A DNA stretch of 64,000 bases from an uncultured Alistipes sp. (GCA_910583985.1 CAJTYA010000010.1:37712-101711), one strand, 5' to 3'. Shown: positions 24,581 to 34,975, counted from the first letter of the stretch. A program made the numbers and translations. Notes: generated by a model not told the origin, from the letters alone.

Positions 24581-25864
24581 CTAACGGGGCAGGATGCCGG
24601 CGGCCTTGCGGTAGGCGGCGACGGCCACCTTCTCGTTGAAGTTGGCGGTGATGGCGTTCGTATAGGCCTGAAGCCACGAAAGCTGGGCCGATATGACGTC
24701 GAGAATCGTCAGCAGTCCCTCGTTGTAGCTGAACGTGTTGAGCGAGAGATTTTCGCGGGCCACTTCGAGATTGGCTTCCGAAATATCGATCTGGATGGAA
24801 GCCTCCATGATCTGGGTCCACGCCGTGGAAATGCCCAGCGTCAGGTCGTCGGCCGTCTGCGCGAGGGCATACTCGGCCGAACGCAGATCGGCACGGGCCG
24901 AAGCGACGGCGTGGCGACGTTCGCCCCAATGGAAAATCGGCACGCTCAGCCGCAGGAAGGTCAGTCCGTCCAACTCGGTCCGCCCGTTGAAGTTCGGGGT
25001 CTTGGGGTTCCACATACCCTGCACGCCCGCCGTAAGCTGCGGATGGAAACGGGACTCGACGAGCCGCACGCCGTAGCGGCGATAGTCGATCTGCCGATGG
25101 GCCATGCGGTATTCGGGATGCCGGTCGAACGTCTCTTCGGGCGTCACGCGGTCGGGCAGCACGACGGGCTGCATGATCGAATCGGAGACCGATCGCGGCA
25201 GGTCGGGCTCGGCTCCCGTCAGAATGTTGAAATTCTGCAACGAAATGCGGTACAGGTTTTCGACCCGGATGCGGCTGAACTCGGCCTCCCGGAGCCGCGT
25301 CTGGATCATCAACAGATCGGTTTTGGCGACGTAACCGTCGTCGAAGCGGGTTTTCACGATGTCGTACATCGCCCGGACGATCTCCTCGTAACGGGTCGAG
25401 ACCCGAAGCAGCGCTTCGTTCGAAGCTAAATTCCAGTAATTGTATTCGGCTAAATAGGCCACTTCCAGTAGGGCCTGCTGCTGCCGGAGCTGCGAGAGGT
25501 CGTACCCGACCTCGGACTGGCGGTAGGCGTCACGGACGCTTCCGCCCAGATAGACGCTCTGCACCAGAGCGGGTTGCAGGCTGAACGAATAGGGCCGCAA
25601 CAGTTTCTCGGACTCGCCGTCCGAAGCGTAGCGGCTCTTGAAATTGACCGAAAAATCGCCGTCGACGCTCAGACGGGGCAAAAATCCGGTCTGTCGTTCG
25701 CGCATCGTTTCATGGGCCGCCTGCACGCTCTGCTCGGCCTGCTTGAGCGTATGACTGTATTCGAGCACCTGACGCCGGTATTCGTCGAGCGGCACGGCGG
25801 TCTGTGCCGAGGCCGGCCGCACCGACAGGGCGCCCAGCAGACAAAAGATCGGTAAGCATTTCAT
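24581..25864 (-). CDS. TolC-family outer-membrane efflux protein
   Basis: Outer-membrane channel of a tripartite efflux system. A 427-residue protein with a signal peptide (MKCLPIFCLLGALSVRPASA), then the duplicated coiled-coil/beta repeats of the TolC fold: PLDEYRRQVLEYSHTLKQAE opens repeat 1, and a second set begins near TPEETFDRHPEYRMA, with RLSVPIFHWGERRHAV as the usual strand-turn region. It is the last gene of a three-gene unit with the RND pump (21 bases upstream) and the adaptor. Confidence 0.92.
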   Translation of the reverse strand: MKCLPIFCLLGALSVRPASAQTAVPLDEYRRQVLEYSHTLKQAEQSVQAAHETMRERQTGFLPRLSVDGDFSVNFKSRYASDGESEKLLRPYSFSLQPALVQSVYLGGSVRDAYRQSEVGYDLSQLRQQQALLEVAYLAEYNYWNLASNEALLRVSTRYEEIVRAMYDIVKTRFDDGYVAKTDLLMIQTRLREAEFSRIRVENLYRISLQNFNILTGAEPDLPRSVSDSIMQPVVLPDRVTPEETFDRHPEYRMAHRQIDYRRYGVRLVESRFHPQLTAGVQGMWNPKTPNFNGRTELDGLTFLRLSVPIFHWGERRHAVASARADLRSAEYALAQTADDLTLGISTAWTQIMEASIQIDISEANLEVARENLSLNTFSYNEGLLTILDVISAQLSWLQAYTNAITANFNEKVAVAAYRKAAGILPR

Positions 25865-25885
25865 AGTCCCATTTTTACAGATTAC

Positions 25886-28800
25886 CTATTCCGTCGCCCC
25901 GTCCGTTTCCGTCCGGAGCGGATCGCCCGGCGACGGCTTGCGGATTCCGGCGAACAGGCAGTAAGCCACAGGCAGCACCAGCACCGTCAGCAGCGAAGCC
26001 ACGAGCAGACCGCCCATGATCGTGGCCGCCATGCCGCCGAACATCGAGTCGAAAAGCAGGGGCAGCATCCCCAGAATGGTCGTCCCGGAGGCCATCATCA
26101 CCGGCACGATCCGCGAACGGGTGGCCGCCACCACGGCCTCGTAGGGCGGTCGTCCGGCACGGGTCTCGTCGCCGATGCGGTCCACCAGCACGATGGCGTT
26201 CTTGATGTTCATGCCCACGAGACCCAAGAGGCCCAGCATGGCGAAGAAGTCGAACTGCTTTCCGGTGACGAGCAGTCCCAGCACCACGCCGATGAATATC
26301 AACGGAATCATCGACACGATGACCAGTGGTTTGCGGTAGTTGCGGAACAGCAGCAACAGCGTCGTGAAGATCAGCAGGAACGTCAGCGGCATGTTGGCGG
26401 CCAGCGCGGCGTTCGACTCCTGCTGGCTCTGCTGCTCGCCGAACACTTTCATCGTATATCCTTCCGGCAGGTCGATGCGCGAGGAGACGGCGGCATACAC
26501 CTCGTCGAACGCCTGTCGGGTATTGGCACCCCGGACCGGATCGCACTGGGCCATCATCACCCGCTCGCGGTTATAGCGCCTCACCACGCCGTAGCGGTAC
26601 GCGAAATCGAAGCGCTCGGTCACCTGTTCCAGCGGATAGACCTTGCCCGAAGGCGAATAGATCGGGATCGAACGCAGGTTGTTCAGGTTGAAGTCGGCCT
26701 GATTCTCGTCCACCAGCACGATGGGCAGGAACTGGTCCTTGTGGCGGAACTCGCCCAGGCGGTAACCGGTCGTGCCGATGGTCATCTGCTGGGCGACCGA
26801 CGCGCGGGTAATGCGCAGCCGGGGCCCTTTCTCCTGCGAATAGACCGGCGTCCAGACCGGGATGGGGTTGCCCCAACTGCTGCGCACGTCGCCCACCGAA
26901 GGATTTTCGCGCATGATGCGCTGGGCCTGCTCGGTCAGGTGTTCCAGCGTGTCGATGTCCGGACCGATGAACCCGATTTCGATGGCCGCCTCGACGGCCG
27001 GGGAGAGCTTGAACAGCGACGAGCGGACCAGCAGATCGGGATATGCCGACCGGACATAGGCGTCGAAACGCCGTTCGACGGCGGCCGTCGAATCCTTGTC
27101 GGTCAACTCGACGAGCACGTTCGCGAAGTTGGGTTTGGGGCCGAACGACGTGCTGGCTAAATAGTAGCGGGGCGGCGAACTGCCCATCGTGACGGAGACG
27201 TTGCGCACGGAGGGCTGCTCGCGGAGCCACCGTTCGATCTCGGTCATGTTCCGTTCCGTATCGCGTATGTTGTACCCGTCGGGCAGGAAACAGTCGGCCC
27301 GGAAATAGGGTTTGTCCAGATTCGGGAAAAAGTTCTGCGGCATGACCTTCATGGCCCACAGCGCACCGACGAAAAGCGACAGCACGGCTGCCGCCACCGC
27401 ATACCGCCGGGCGATGAACGCTTCGAGCAGTCGGTCGAAACGGCGGTAGAAAGGCCTATCGTAAGGATCGCGCACGGCGGAGGCGCCGCCCTCCCGCAGC
27501 ATGAAACTGCCGAAAAGGGGCGTCTGCGTCAGCGCGAGCAGCCAGCTCAGCGTAAGCGAAATGGCCAGCACGACGAACAGCGGCTTGACGATCTCGGCCA
27601 CGGACGAAGGCGCCAGATAGAGCGGCAGGAACGAACACACGGCGATGAACGTGGCGCCCAGCAGTCCCCACATCGGCCCCGTCGCCCCGTCGACGAGCGC
27701 CTGAGACCGTCCCACGCCCCGCATCATCGCGTTGCGGGCATTGTCCGTCACGACAATGGCATTGTCGACGAGCATCCCCATGGCGATGATGAACCCGGCC
27801 AGCGACGTCCGGTTCAGCCCGACGCCGAGCCACTGCATGACGAGCAGCGTCCCGCCGATGGAAAACACGAGCGAGCTGCCGATGAGCAGGCCCGACCGGA
27901 CGCCCATGAACGCCATGATGAGCAGCACGACGATCAGCACCGACTCGGCCAGATTGAGCACAAAGGCATTGTTGGCCTCGCGGGCGATCCGGTTTTCGGG
28001 GTAGAGCGTCTGCAACGTCATGCCCACGGGCATCTGCGGCTCCAGTGCGGCGAGCTTTCGTTCGATCTTCGCGCCGGTCCGCACGACATCCTTCTCCGAA
28101 TCGGTCGAAACGCCGATCCCGATGGCCCGCAGCCCGTTCACCCGCATCAGCGTCGAGGGAGGCTCGGCATAGCCCATTTCGATGCGCGCGATGTCGCCCA
28201 GACGGATCTGCAGCCCTTGCGAGGAGGTAAGGATCTGGTCGCGCAGGTCGTCGAGCGTCTTGTAGGTTCCCGTCTCGATGATCTTGATCTGCATGTCGCC
28301 GGCCAGCTTCTCGCTGCCGCCGACCAATGTATTCTGCCCTTCGAGCGTGCGGATGACCTCTTCGGGCGTGATGAACAGATTGCCGAGGGCGGCCATGCTG
28401 AGCCGCACGTTCACCACCCCGTTCTGCTCGCCGAACAGCGTGACCTTCTGCACGCCGTCCACCGTCACCAACTCGGTCTTGATGCGTTGCGCCCAGTCGC
28501 GCATCTCCTCGTACGAAAAACCGTCGTCGGCGGTCAGACCGTAATAGATGCCGAACACATCGCCGAAATCGTCGCTCACCGAAATCGTCGAAGCGCCCTG
28601 CGGCAGGGCCGACTGCACGGAGAGAATCTTGCGTCGCAGCTCGTCCCACATCTGCGGCATCTCGTCCGCCGGCGTGGAGGGTTGCAGCTCGATCATGATT
28701 TTCGACATGCCGTAGAACGACTCGGAGGTGATTTTGTAGACCCGGCGCATCGACTGTATTTCACGTTCGATGGGCTCGGTAATCAACATTTCCACCTCTT

Positions 28801-28969
28801 CGGGCGTGGCGCCCGGATAACGGGTGACGATGGCCGCGCTCTTGATGACGAAGGGAGAGTCCTCCTTTTTGCCGAGCCGATGGAACGCGACGATGCCGCC
28901 GACGAGCAGCACGGCCAGAAAGAAAAAGATCACCCGCGCATTGTCGAGCGAATAGCGTGGCAGGTTCAT
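25886..28969 (-). CDS. RND-family efflux transporter, inner-membrane pump
   Basis: Proton-driven trimeric pump of the AcrB/HAE type. 1027 residues with two halves, each with a large periplasmic loop. The membrane segment with the proton-relay aspartate reads AMGMLVDNAIVVTDNARNA; many drug pumps have two adjacent aspartates there, this one Asp-Asn. Substrate is unknown. Its start is 8 bases after the adaptor stop. The three genes (adaptor, pump, channel) make a complete tripartite system, with no regulator gene adjacent. Confidence 0.94.
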   Translation of the reverse strand: MNLPRYSLDNARVIFFFLAVLLVGGIVAFHRLGKKEDSPFVIKSAAIVTRYPGATPEEVEMLITEPIEREIQSMRRVYKITSESFYGMSKIMIELQPSTPADEMPQMWDELRRKILSVQSALPQGASTISVSDDFGDVFGIYYGLTADDGFSYEEMRDWAQRIKTELVTVDGVQKVTLFGEQNGVVNVRLSMAALGNLFITPEEVIRTLEGQNTLVGGSEKLAGDMQIKIIETGTYKTLDDLRDQILTSSQGLQIRLGDIARIEMGYAEPPSTLMRVNGLRAIGIGVSTDSEKDVVRTGAKIERKLAALEPQMPVGMTLQTLYPENRIAREANNAFVLNLAESVLIVVLLIMAFMGVRSGLLIGSSLVFSIGGTLLVMQWLGVGLNRTSLAGFIIAMGMLVDNAIVVTDNARNAMMRGVGRSQALVDGATGPMWGLLGATFIAVCSFLPLYLAPSSVAEIVKPLFVVLAISLTLSWLLALTQTPLFGSFMLREGGASAVRDPYDRPFYRRFDRLLEAFIARRYAVAAAVLSLFVGALWAMKVMPQNFFPNLDKPYFRADCFLPDGYNIRDTERNMTEIERWLREQPSVRNVSVTMGSSPPRYYLASTSFGPKPNFANVLVELTDKDSTAAVERRFDAYVRSAYPDLLVRSSLFKLSPAVEAAIEIGFIGPDIDTLEHLTEQAQRIMRENPSVGDVRSSWGNPIPVWTPVYSQEKGPRLRITRASVAQQMTIGTTGYRLGEFRHKDQFLPIVLVDENQADFNLNNLRSIPIYSPSGKVYPLEQVTERFDFAYRYGVVRRYNRERVMMAQCDPVRGANTRQAFDEVYAAVSSRIDLPEGYTMKVFGEQQSQQESNAALAANMPLTFLLIFTTLLLLFRNYRKPLVIVSMIPLIFIGVVLGLLVTGKQFDFFAMLGLLGLVGMNIKNAIVLVDRIGDETRAGRPPYEAVVAATRSRIVPVMMASGTTILGMLPLLFDSMFGGMAATIMGGLLVASLLTVLVLPVAYCLFAGIRKPSPGDPLRTETDGATE

Positions 28970-28977
28970 GGGCTACT

Positions 28978-30012
28978 TTATTTTAGGATTCTCACTCTCT
29001 CGCCTTCCGTCAGGCGGTACACTCCGGCCGTGACGACCTCCTGTCCCGGATTCAGCCCGGACTGCACGATGACCATATCGGTTCCGAACAGCTCGCCGGG
29101 CGTCACCTCGTGCAGCTCGGCCTGCCCCGCATCGCTGACGACCCATACGCAGTCCTTCCCGTCGCGGCTGAACAGGGCCGTCAGCGGAACGGCCGTCACG
29201 TCCCTGCGGTCGGGATTGTCGACCCGCAGGTTGATCGTGCACGACATGCCCGGAGCGATGTTGTAGCGGGCAAGGTTCTCTCCGTCGAGCGTCAGCGTCA
29301 CGGCGATCCCCGCCGCCTGCGTCGAGCTCTGGACATACTCCTTGAGCCGGGCGTCGAACGAGACGGCCGGATAGCTGTCGAACTGTACCGTAAAGGCCAC
29401 TTCGGAGGACTTGAGCGTCGTCAGCCCGCTTTCGGGCATCGTGAACTTCACGCTGCGCGTAACCGGATTCACGAGCCGGACGATGGGCTCTCCGGCCTGT
29501 ACGCGCTGGTAATTGTCGACATACACCTTTTCGACCGCACCGGAAAACGGCGCGATCAAGCGCGTGTCGGAAAGAATGTTCTTCGAATTGTCGTAGGCCG
29601 TCCGCGCCCGCACGTAAGCGGCATCGGCCGTTTCGTAGTCCTGTCGCGAAATGGCCTGCTTTTCGAGCAGGCGCTTGTTACGCTCCATCTGCGACTGGGC
29701 CGTGAGGAAAGTGGCCTTGTCGGCCTCCATCCGGAGCACGAACTCGCGGGCGTTGATCTCGGCGATGACGGTTCCCTTCTTCACGCTCTGCCCTTCGGAA
29801 ACATTCATCTTGACGACCTGCCCCGATTCGCGGAACGCGAGGTTGGATATGTCGTCGGCCACCGACATGCCGGCGAAATTCTTGTTCACCGATCCCAGCG
29901 ACTCGGTCCGGTACACCTTGACGGGCCGGACCGGATCGGCCGCCGGCTTGGGCTGCTTGTCCGAACAGCCGAACGCGACCGTTCCCAGCAATAAAAAGAC
30001 GATTTTTCTCAT
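28978..30012 (-). CDS. RND efflux periplasmic adaptor (lipoprotein)
   Basis: Membrane fusion protein bridging pump and channel. About 344 residues starting MRKIVFLLLGTVAFGC, with a lipobox (VAFGC), so it should be lipid-anchored. The lipoyl half-motifs are FRESGQVVKMNVSEGQSVKKG and APFSGAVEKVYVDNYQRVQAGEP, on either side of an alpha-hairpin (ADKATFLTAQSQMERNKRLL). A start three codons earlier (30021) is possible; the later one gives a cleaner signal peptide. First gene of the efflux operon. Confidence 0.93.
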   Translation of the reverse strand: MRKIVFLLLGTVAFGCSDKQPKPAADPVRPVKVYRTESLGSVNKNFAGMSVADDISNLAFRESGQVVKMNVSEGQSVKKGTVIAEINAREFVLRMEADKATFLTAQSQMERNKRLLEKQAISRQDYETADAAYVRARTAYDNSKNILSDTRLIAPFSGAVEKVYVDNYQRVQAGEPIVRLVNPVTRSVKFTMPESGLTTLKSSEVAFTVQFDSYPAVSFDARLKEYVQSSTQAAGIAVTLTLDGENLARYNIAPGMSCTINLRVDNPDRRDVTAVPLTALFSRDGKDCVWVVSDAGQAELHEVTPGELFGTDMVIVQSGLNPGQEVVTAGVYRLTEGERVRILK

Positions 30013-30313
30013 AACGGGCATTTATCCGAACGCCTGATTATAAGCCAAAATCATGCCATGCAGAGTCAGGAACGAGAATATGCCGGCCCCGCCCGACGGG
30101 CCGCGACCGCCCCCGACAAAAAACGAAAGAGAAAGGCTTTTCCCCGGCCGAGGACCTCCGGCCGGGACAGGACAAAGAGGGACCGCACGGATTTCCCGCA
30201 CAGGGGCCCCGCCTTACGGATTCGAAAAGGTCCGGAACAGACCTCCCGACGAAAGAGCGTCCGCCCCGCGGAGCCGGGCACCTTCGCCGCAGCAGAAAGC
30301 GAACGAAAGGAGG

Positions 30314-31558
30314 CTACCGCCAGCGACGACCGGCGTATGCGCAAAAGATCGCGACCAAAGCGACGGCCAGCGTACCCAGCAGCCAGCCGGTAGCGGCACG
30401 GGTCCGCAAATCCAGCACCGTCTCAAGCGGAGTCCGGTCGTCGTAGCGTTCGAGGAACGGGGGAATGTCCCGGCAATTCCACTTTCCGAGAATCGTCCCC
30501 TCTTTGAGCAGGACGAGTCCCCGACGGGCGCGGATCAGCGTCTTGAGCGTCGTGCCGTCGATATTGTAAACCGGAATGTCGTGCTCCCCGAACGAAAGCG
30601 TCCCCCCGTCGGGCAACGGCGAGGTCGTCAGACATACGACCGGATAGCCGTGTCGCACCGCATACTCGGCCGCGCCCTGCATACGCTCCCGGCAACGTCC
30701 CTCCGGCCGATCGTCCGTCTTCGTCAGCACGAGCAGAAAAACGTCGCGGTCCGATGCGAACAGAGCGGGAGCATGGTCCCCGTCGGCATCGAAAACGGAA
30801 AATTCGAGGATGGTCGGTTCCCGATCCGACGCGACGGGCTCGATGCGCGTATCGACATATTCCCAGCGGGTCGTGTCGTACCAAACGGTGTCGGTCAGCA
30901 TGAATTCCCGCTCGTCGCCCGACAGACGATCCCGATAGACCAGCGTCGTGCGCACGTCGTCGGCACCCGAAGTCATGGCGGAAGGAATATTGACGCCCAC
31001 CCGGAAAGGCAACAGGTCGATCGGCGGCAGATGACGCAGACTGTAAATGCCGATACCCGTCGAGAGCAACAGGAAAAACAGGACCAAGCCGTTTTCGATG
31101 GCCGTCCCGCGACGGTCCGTCCGGGGATAGGCGGCCCGTCCGCTGCTGCGCCACAGGCAGAAAGCCAAAGCCAGCAAGACGATATTTTTGAAAAGGGTCT
31201 GCCAATGGGTCAGTTTGATCGCATCGCCGAAACACCCGCAGTCCGATACGGGATTCCACAGCGCAAGCACGAAAGTGAGCAACGTGAAGAAAGAGAGCAT
31301 CGCCACGATCCATCCGCTCACGATCCGCTCCCGGATCCGGAACAGCAGGCACAGCCCCAACAGCATTTCGGCCGCAGAGAGAGCTATCGAGAAAACATAC
31401 TGTCCTCCCGCAAGCCACGGCATTCCGAACGCATGGAAATACTCGCCCGATTTGATGGCCGTTCCCCAAGGGTCGATTCCCTTGACGAATCCGGAAAAAA
31501 TGAACACGAACGAAACGGTCAGACGGGACAGAGCGAGGAGGGAAGCGTGTTTTTTCAT
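30314..31558 (-). CDS. BT_3928-type DoxX-like membrane protein
   Basis: A 414-residue protein with a DoxX/MauE-like N-terminal membrane region (about 1-140: FIFSGFVKGIDPWGTAIK, a cysteine pair in SDCGCFGDAI), a fifth helix near 150, a long extracytoplasmic part and a C-terminal helix (TGWLLGTLAVALVAIFCAY). This layout is typical of the Bacteroidetes family named after BT_3928. MauE-like regions are tied to disulfide chemistry, and the CGC motif fits that, but function is unproven. I start it at ATG 31558, about 26 bases after the predicted transcription start; an in-frame ATG at 31573 would leave almost no leader. Confidence 0.8.
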   Translation of the reverse strand: MKKHASLLALSRLTVSFVFIFSGFVKGIDPWGTAIKSGEYFHAFGMPWLAGGQYVFSIALSAAEMLLGLCLLFRIRERIVSGWIVAMLSFFTLLTFVLALWNPVSDCGCFGDAIKLTHWQTLFKNIVLLALAFCLWRSSGRAAYPRTDRRGTAIENGLVLFFLLLSTGIGIYSLRHLPPIDLLPFRVGVNIPSAMTSGADDVRTTLVYRDRLSGDEREFMLTDTVWYDTTRWEYVDTRIEPVASDREPTILEFSVFDADGDHAPALFASDRDVFLLVLTKTDDRPEGRCRERMQGAAEYAVRHGYPVVCLTTSPLPDGGTLSFGEHDIPVYNIDGTTLKTLIRARRGLVLLKEGTILGKWNCRDIPPFLERYDDRTPLETVLDLRTRAATGWLLGTLAVALVAIFCAYAGRRWR

Positions 31559-31589
31559 GGTATACAACGACATGTATTCGAGCCTGTTG

Positions 31590-31620
31590 CAAATGTATGA
31601 TTTTTATTCGGATCGGACAA
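31590..31620 (-). promoter_or_regulatory. Promoter of the BT_3928-type gene
   Basis: Read minus: TTG 31620-31618, a 20-base gap, TACATTTG 31597-31590. Exact match to the Bacteroidetes consensus. Confidence 0.75.
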
Positions 31621-33049
31621 TTTTTTCGTCCCGGTCCCGACCGTCTCCGCGAAAATCGCTCCGCATCGTCCGACGCTCTGGCCGACGCTTCCTTCCCGCC
31701 CGTCTCTGCACCGGCCGTACCGGTTCCGGAAATTCGTTTCCCATGCCACCCGCCCCTCCCCGACAGCCGACCGAATGCCGGACCTCCGCGCGAAGAATTT
31801 TTCTCTCCGCCGGCTTCTGTACATCGCCGCACCTCCATGCGCCGACTCCTCCATGCCGTCTGCACGCACCTCTACCTCCGGACGGGCACCGGAGCATCCC
31901 GCCTCATCTTTCCGGTTCCACCCGTTTTCGCCATCGAACACAACCGAGGCCCGCCGTGCAGGAAATTTCGCCCACACAGACTCGGCGCACCCGTCTTCGC
32001 CCGTATTTCGACAAGCCGGACGAAAACGGACCGCCCGGCCGCGGGTCTTTCCCTTCCCCAACAGGCCGTTACCCGCCTACAACGAAAATTTTTCTACCCT
32101 TCATCCTCCCAAAACGTTCCGCAAACCGGCACACATTTTCTCCGACCGAACACTGGCACGCAAGACGGAAGGGGAACCGCAGCCATCATTCATCGTCAAC
32201 TTCCCTGCTCCATCCGTACCCGATGCCGTCCCCCCCCTGCACACAGAGGAAACGTCCCGGCAACCCTCGGCGTTCTTCTTTGACGAGTACATCGACACGG
32301 CGAAACAGAGAACGATTCGCTCCTCCGCCGTCATCCCGCCCCGTCTTCGACTACCGCGCAAAAAAAGTCGAATCCCCGCGACACAAAATTTTTTCGACCG
32401 CAAGTCATCCCGACCCGGCATGCCCCTACTCTTCCGGCATCGGTCGAATCCCCGACCCGCCCGACCTACCGTGCGGATGTCGAACGAAGATCGCGACGGG
32501 CAAAACGGACCGCTCCCCGCCTCGTCTTCGCGCGACGGACGCACGAATCCCGGCCGACAGACACCGGCACGAACCTTTCGTCTGTCCGTTAAAACAGACC
32601 GTCGCACGTCGATACACAAAACTTTCTACCTTGCGCCCCCTGCCTGCCACGGAAGTCTGCCGTGCACACTTCCCTGCCGTCCACCGTCCGGAAAACAGGG
32701 TGCCTCGCCCATCCTCCGCAAAACACAAAATTCGTTCTTCCGGCCGAAGCATTTCCCTGCGGGAAAGAAAACCATCCGGCAAAAACAGAAAACAGGACAT
32801 ACGAAAAGCCGACAACGAAAAATCGAGAACGGGACCGCCCTCGAAACCTCCGCAGCAAAACCTCCTCGTCTCCGCACACAGAACCTCTTTTTCAAGAAAA
32901 AGCCCCCTTTCCCTCTCCCGTAACGCAACTCCTTCCGAACGATGCCTTTTCATGCGGTATAACCGCTGTTCCACTTCCGAAGCAATACGGATAAAGCGCT
33001 ATTCCCGTGCGGTTTATACTTTATCGCATCACTTCGTTTTTTTAGGGCG
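31621..33049. other. 1.4 kb gene-free stretch with strong C-over-G strand bias
   Basis: No gene on either strand that I can support. The plus strand is pyrimidine-rich and G-poor: in rows 31741-31800 and 32221-32280 I count C:G as 28:13 and 26:13. Short A/T-rich motifs recur in it: CAATTTTTTCG near 31618, GAATTTTTCTC near 31796, AAAATTTTTCTACC near 32085, AAAATTTTTTCGACC near 32385, AAACTTTCTACC near 32618. That suggests decayed repeats. It lies between the OmpA-like gene's 3' end and the promoter of the next minus-strand gene. Confidence 0.6.
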
Positions 33050-33093
33050 CTCCGAAAACGAAAGGGAGGATGTCCTTCCGGACACCCTCCCTT
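33050..33093 (-). terminator. Hairpin terminator after the OmpA-like/TPR gene
   Basis: On the minus strand a 14-base-pair stem (33093-33080 with 33075-33062, including a G-T pair) and 4-base loop, followed by TCGTTTTCGG. The T run is imperfect, so strength is uncertain. Confidence 0.6.
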
Positions 33094-33114
33094 GCATATT
33101 GTCGTCGCTTATTC

Positions 33115-34800
33115 TTAGAGCGCGAGGAATTCCTGCGATCCGAAGAGTTTGGCGAATTCGACATCCTTAACGGCCTGTTCTTTCAGAGCGGGTTTCTTGG
33201 CGATGGCGCTCTTCAGGTTAGCGATAGCGGCGCTGGAGTTACCTTCACGCATGGCGATAACGGCCTTGAGGTAATCGGCATCGGCGCAGTTTTCACCGGC
33301 CAGCAGCGATTTGGCTTTGGCCAGATTGCCGTTCAGCACTTCGGCTACGGCGAGGTTGTAACCGCTCAGCGTCTTGGTAGCAGCGGAGTAGTTGCCTTCT
33401 GCCAGGCTGATGAGACCCATGTTGGCCTTCGAATCGGTCGTGTTGAGCGCCGAGATGTATTTCTTGGCGGTAGCTACGTCGCCGTTCATCAGGGCCAGCA
33501 CACCGAGGTTGTTCGTGATGGCGGCGTCTTTGCTCATCGCAGCGGCTTTGTCGAACTGCGTTTTGGCCTGAGCCAGTTTGCCTTCCTTGGCCAGAACGAC
33601 ACCGGCATTGTTGTAACCGCGAACGCTGTTGTATTTAGCGGCAGCGGCCTGATAGGCTTTGAGTTGCAGAGCGGCATCTTCGGTCAGCGTAGCGGCGTAG
33701 AGCATTTCCTCTTCGCTCAGCACGTCGATGTTCTTGTTGGCAGCTTCCAGAATTTCGGCATCGGTACGGCCTTCGATGTCCACGTCGGCAACGAGTTTGG
33801 TACGACGCAACTGGGGCAAGATTTCTTTGGCCAGCACTTCGAATACGGAAGACATGTTCTTGATCTCTTCGTCGCGTTTAACGGGGTTGTCGTTCATGGC
33901 CAACACCTGAAGAATGAGGTCTTTGTCTTTGATGTCCGAAGCGGCTACGAGTTCCTTGAAACCTTCCCAGTCTTCACCGTAGGCGGCGATGTCGTATTTG
34001 GCATCTACGTCCTTGAGGGCTTTGCTGATAGCGGCCTGACCGGTTTCGCTACGTTTCTTGGAGAGTTCGTCGTTGAATTTGACCGGACCGTCGGGCGAAG
34101 CGTAACCTTTGGCGTAAACGCTTCCCAGCGTAGCGCGGTCTTTGTCGGAATATTCGCGAACGAAGTCTTCGAACATCTTCACCTGTTCCTTAGTCAGCTC
34201 GCCGGGACGAACGTTCGAACGGTTGATCTGGTACATGATGTCGGCGTTCTGCGAAATCGTCGTCACGCGTTTGAAGTTGTCGGGCATGATGGCCAGATAA
34301 GCAGCGTTGTTGGCCAGCAACTGAACGGTGCTCACGCCTTCGGCCACCGGAATGGCTGCGAAGTCCTGGAATTCCTTGCGTTTCTTACCGCAGTTCTTCG
34401 TACATTTCGATTCTACGCGCAGTTCGAGCGTGCAGATCTTGGCCCGTTTGTCGTAGGGGATGGAAATGTTCTGCGTATAGGTTCCGCCCGTTTTGTAAGG
34501 GATCACGGTGTAGTTGTCCTTTACCTTTTCGCCCTGAATGAATTTGGGCGTTCCGGCGATCTCGCCGCCTTCGAACACGAGCACGGGAGTCACCTTCAGA
34601 ACGGCTTTCCTGTTGAAGTATTTGGCAGGGAAGTCCACTTTGATATCCGTAACGACGTTGTTGCCCTTGAGGGTGAGCACGGACGGAGTGGCGGTAATCG
34701 TCAGTCTGTCCACATTTTTCGCCATTTTCTTGTAGCAGTTACAGCCGGTCAGCAGCACTACTAAAGACATGAACATGAAACTTTTTACGAACCTTTTCAT
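33115..34800 (-). CDS. OmpA-like/TPR outer-membrane lipoprotein
   Basis: A 561-residue predicted lipoprotein (MKRFVKSFMFMSLVVLLTGC, lipid Cys20). After a beta-rich N-terminal part, a segment resembling the OmpA peptidoglycan-binding fold appears (VYAKGYASPDGPVKFNDELS, then KRSETGQAAISKAL). Residues about 370-560 are alanine-rich helical TPR-type repeats (YNNAGVVLAKEGKLAQAKTQ, TNNLGVLALMNGDVATAKKY). It probably tethers the outer membrane to the wall or acts as a protein-interaction scaffold; the exact role is unknown. Codon choice is more uniform than in neighbours, consistent with high expression. ATG 34806 is an alternative start two codons earlier. Confidence 0.8.
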   Translation of the reverse strand: MKRFVKSFMFMSLVVLLTGCNCYKKMAKNVDRLTITATPSVLTLKGNNVVTDIKVDFPAKYFNRKAVLKVTPVLVFEGGEIAGTPKFIQGEKVKDNYTVIPYKTGGTYTQNISIPYDKRAKICTLELRVESKCTKNCGKKRKEFQDFAAIPVAEGVSTVQLLANNAAYLAIMPDNFKRVTTISQNADIMYQINRSNVRPGELTKEQVKMFEDFVREYSDKDRATLGSVYAKGYASPDGPVKFNDELSKKRSETGQAAISKALKDVDAKYDIAAYGEDWEGFKELVAASDIKDKDLILQVLAMNDNPVKRDEEIKNMSSVFEVLAKEILPQLRRTKLVADVDIEGRTDAEILEAANKNIDVLSEEEMLYAATLTEDAALQLKAYQAAAAKYNSVRGYNNAGVVLAKEGKLAQAKTQFDKAAAMSKDAAITNNLGVLALMNGDVATAKKYISALNTTDSKANMGLISLAEGNYSAATKTLSGYNLAVAEVLNGNLAKAKSLLAGENCADADYLKAVIAMREGNSSAAIANLKSAIAKKPALKEQAVKDVEFAKLFGSQEFLAL

Positions 34801-34878
34801 AATCAATACTTTAAAGTTAAATTAGTTTATTTTTCTCTTGGTAATTCGTTCGCTCTCAAAACCATACATTGGTATTCG

Positions 34879-34907
34879 CAAAAATAAGAATATATTTTAA
34901 ATTCCAA
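34879..34907 (-). promoter_or_regulatory. Promoter of the OmpA-like/TPR gene
   Basis: Read minus: TTG 34907-34905, an 18-base gap, TATTTTTG 34886-34879, an exact TAnnTTTG, leaving a leader of about 70 AT-rich bases. Confidence 0.6.
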
Positions 34908-34975
34908 CACAAAATCCGTTTATTTTTGCCCTACCGCATGCAGGAAGCGCGCTTCCCGGTTCCTCGGAGCTCCGC

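Noticed and set aside
31188..33170. Long plus-strand frames (up to 660 residues) and several minus-strand frames across the C-rich region
   Set aside because: They are Pro/Ser/Arg- or Cys/Gly/Arg-rich, overlap each other in several frames and match no family; the composition bias alone keeps stop codons rare.
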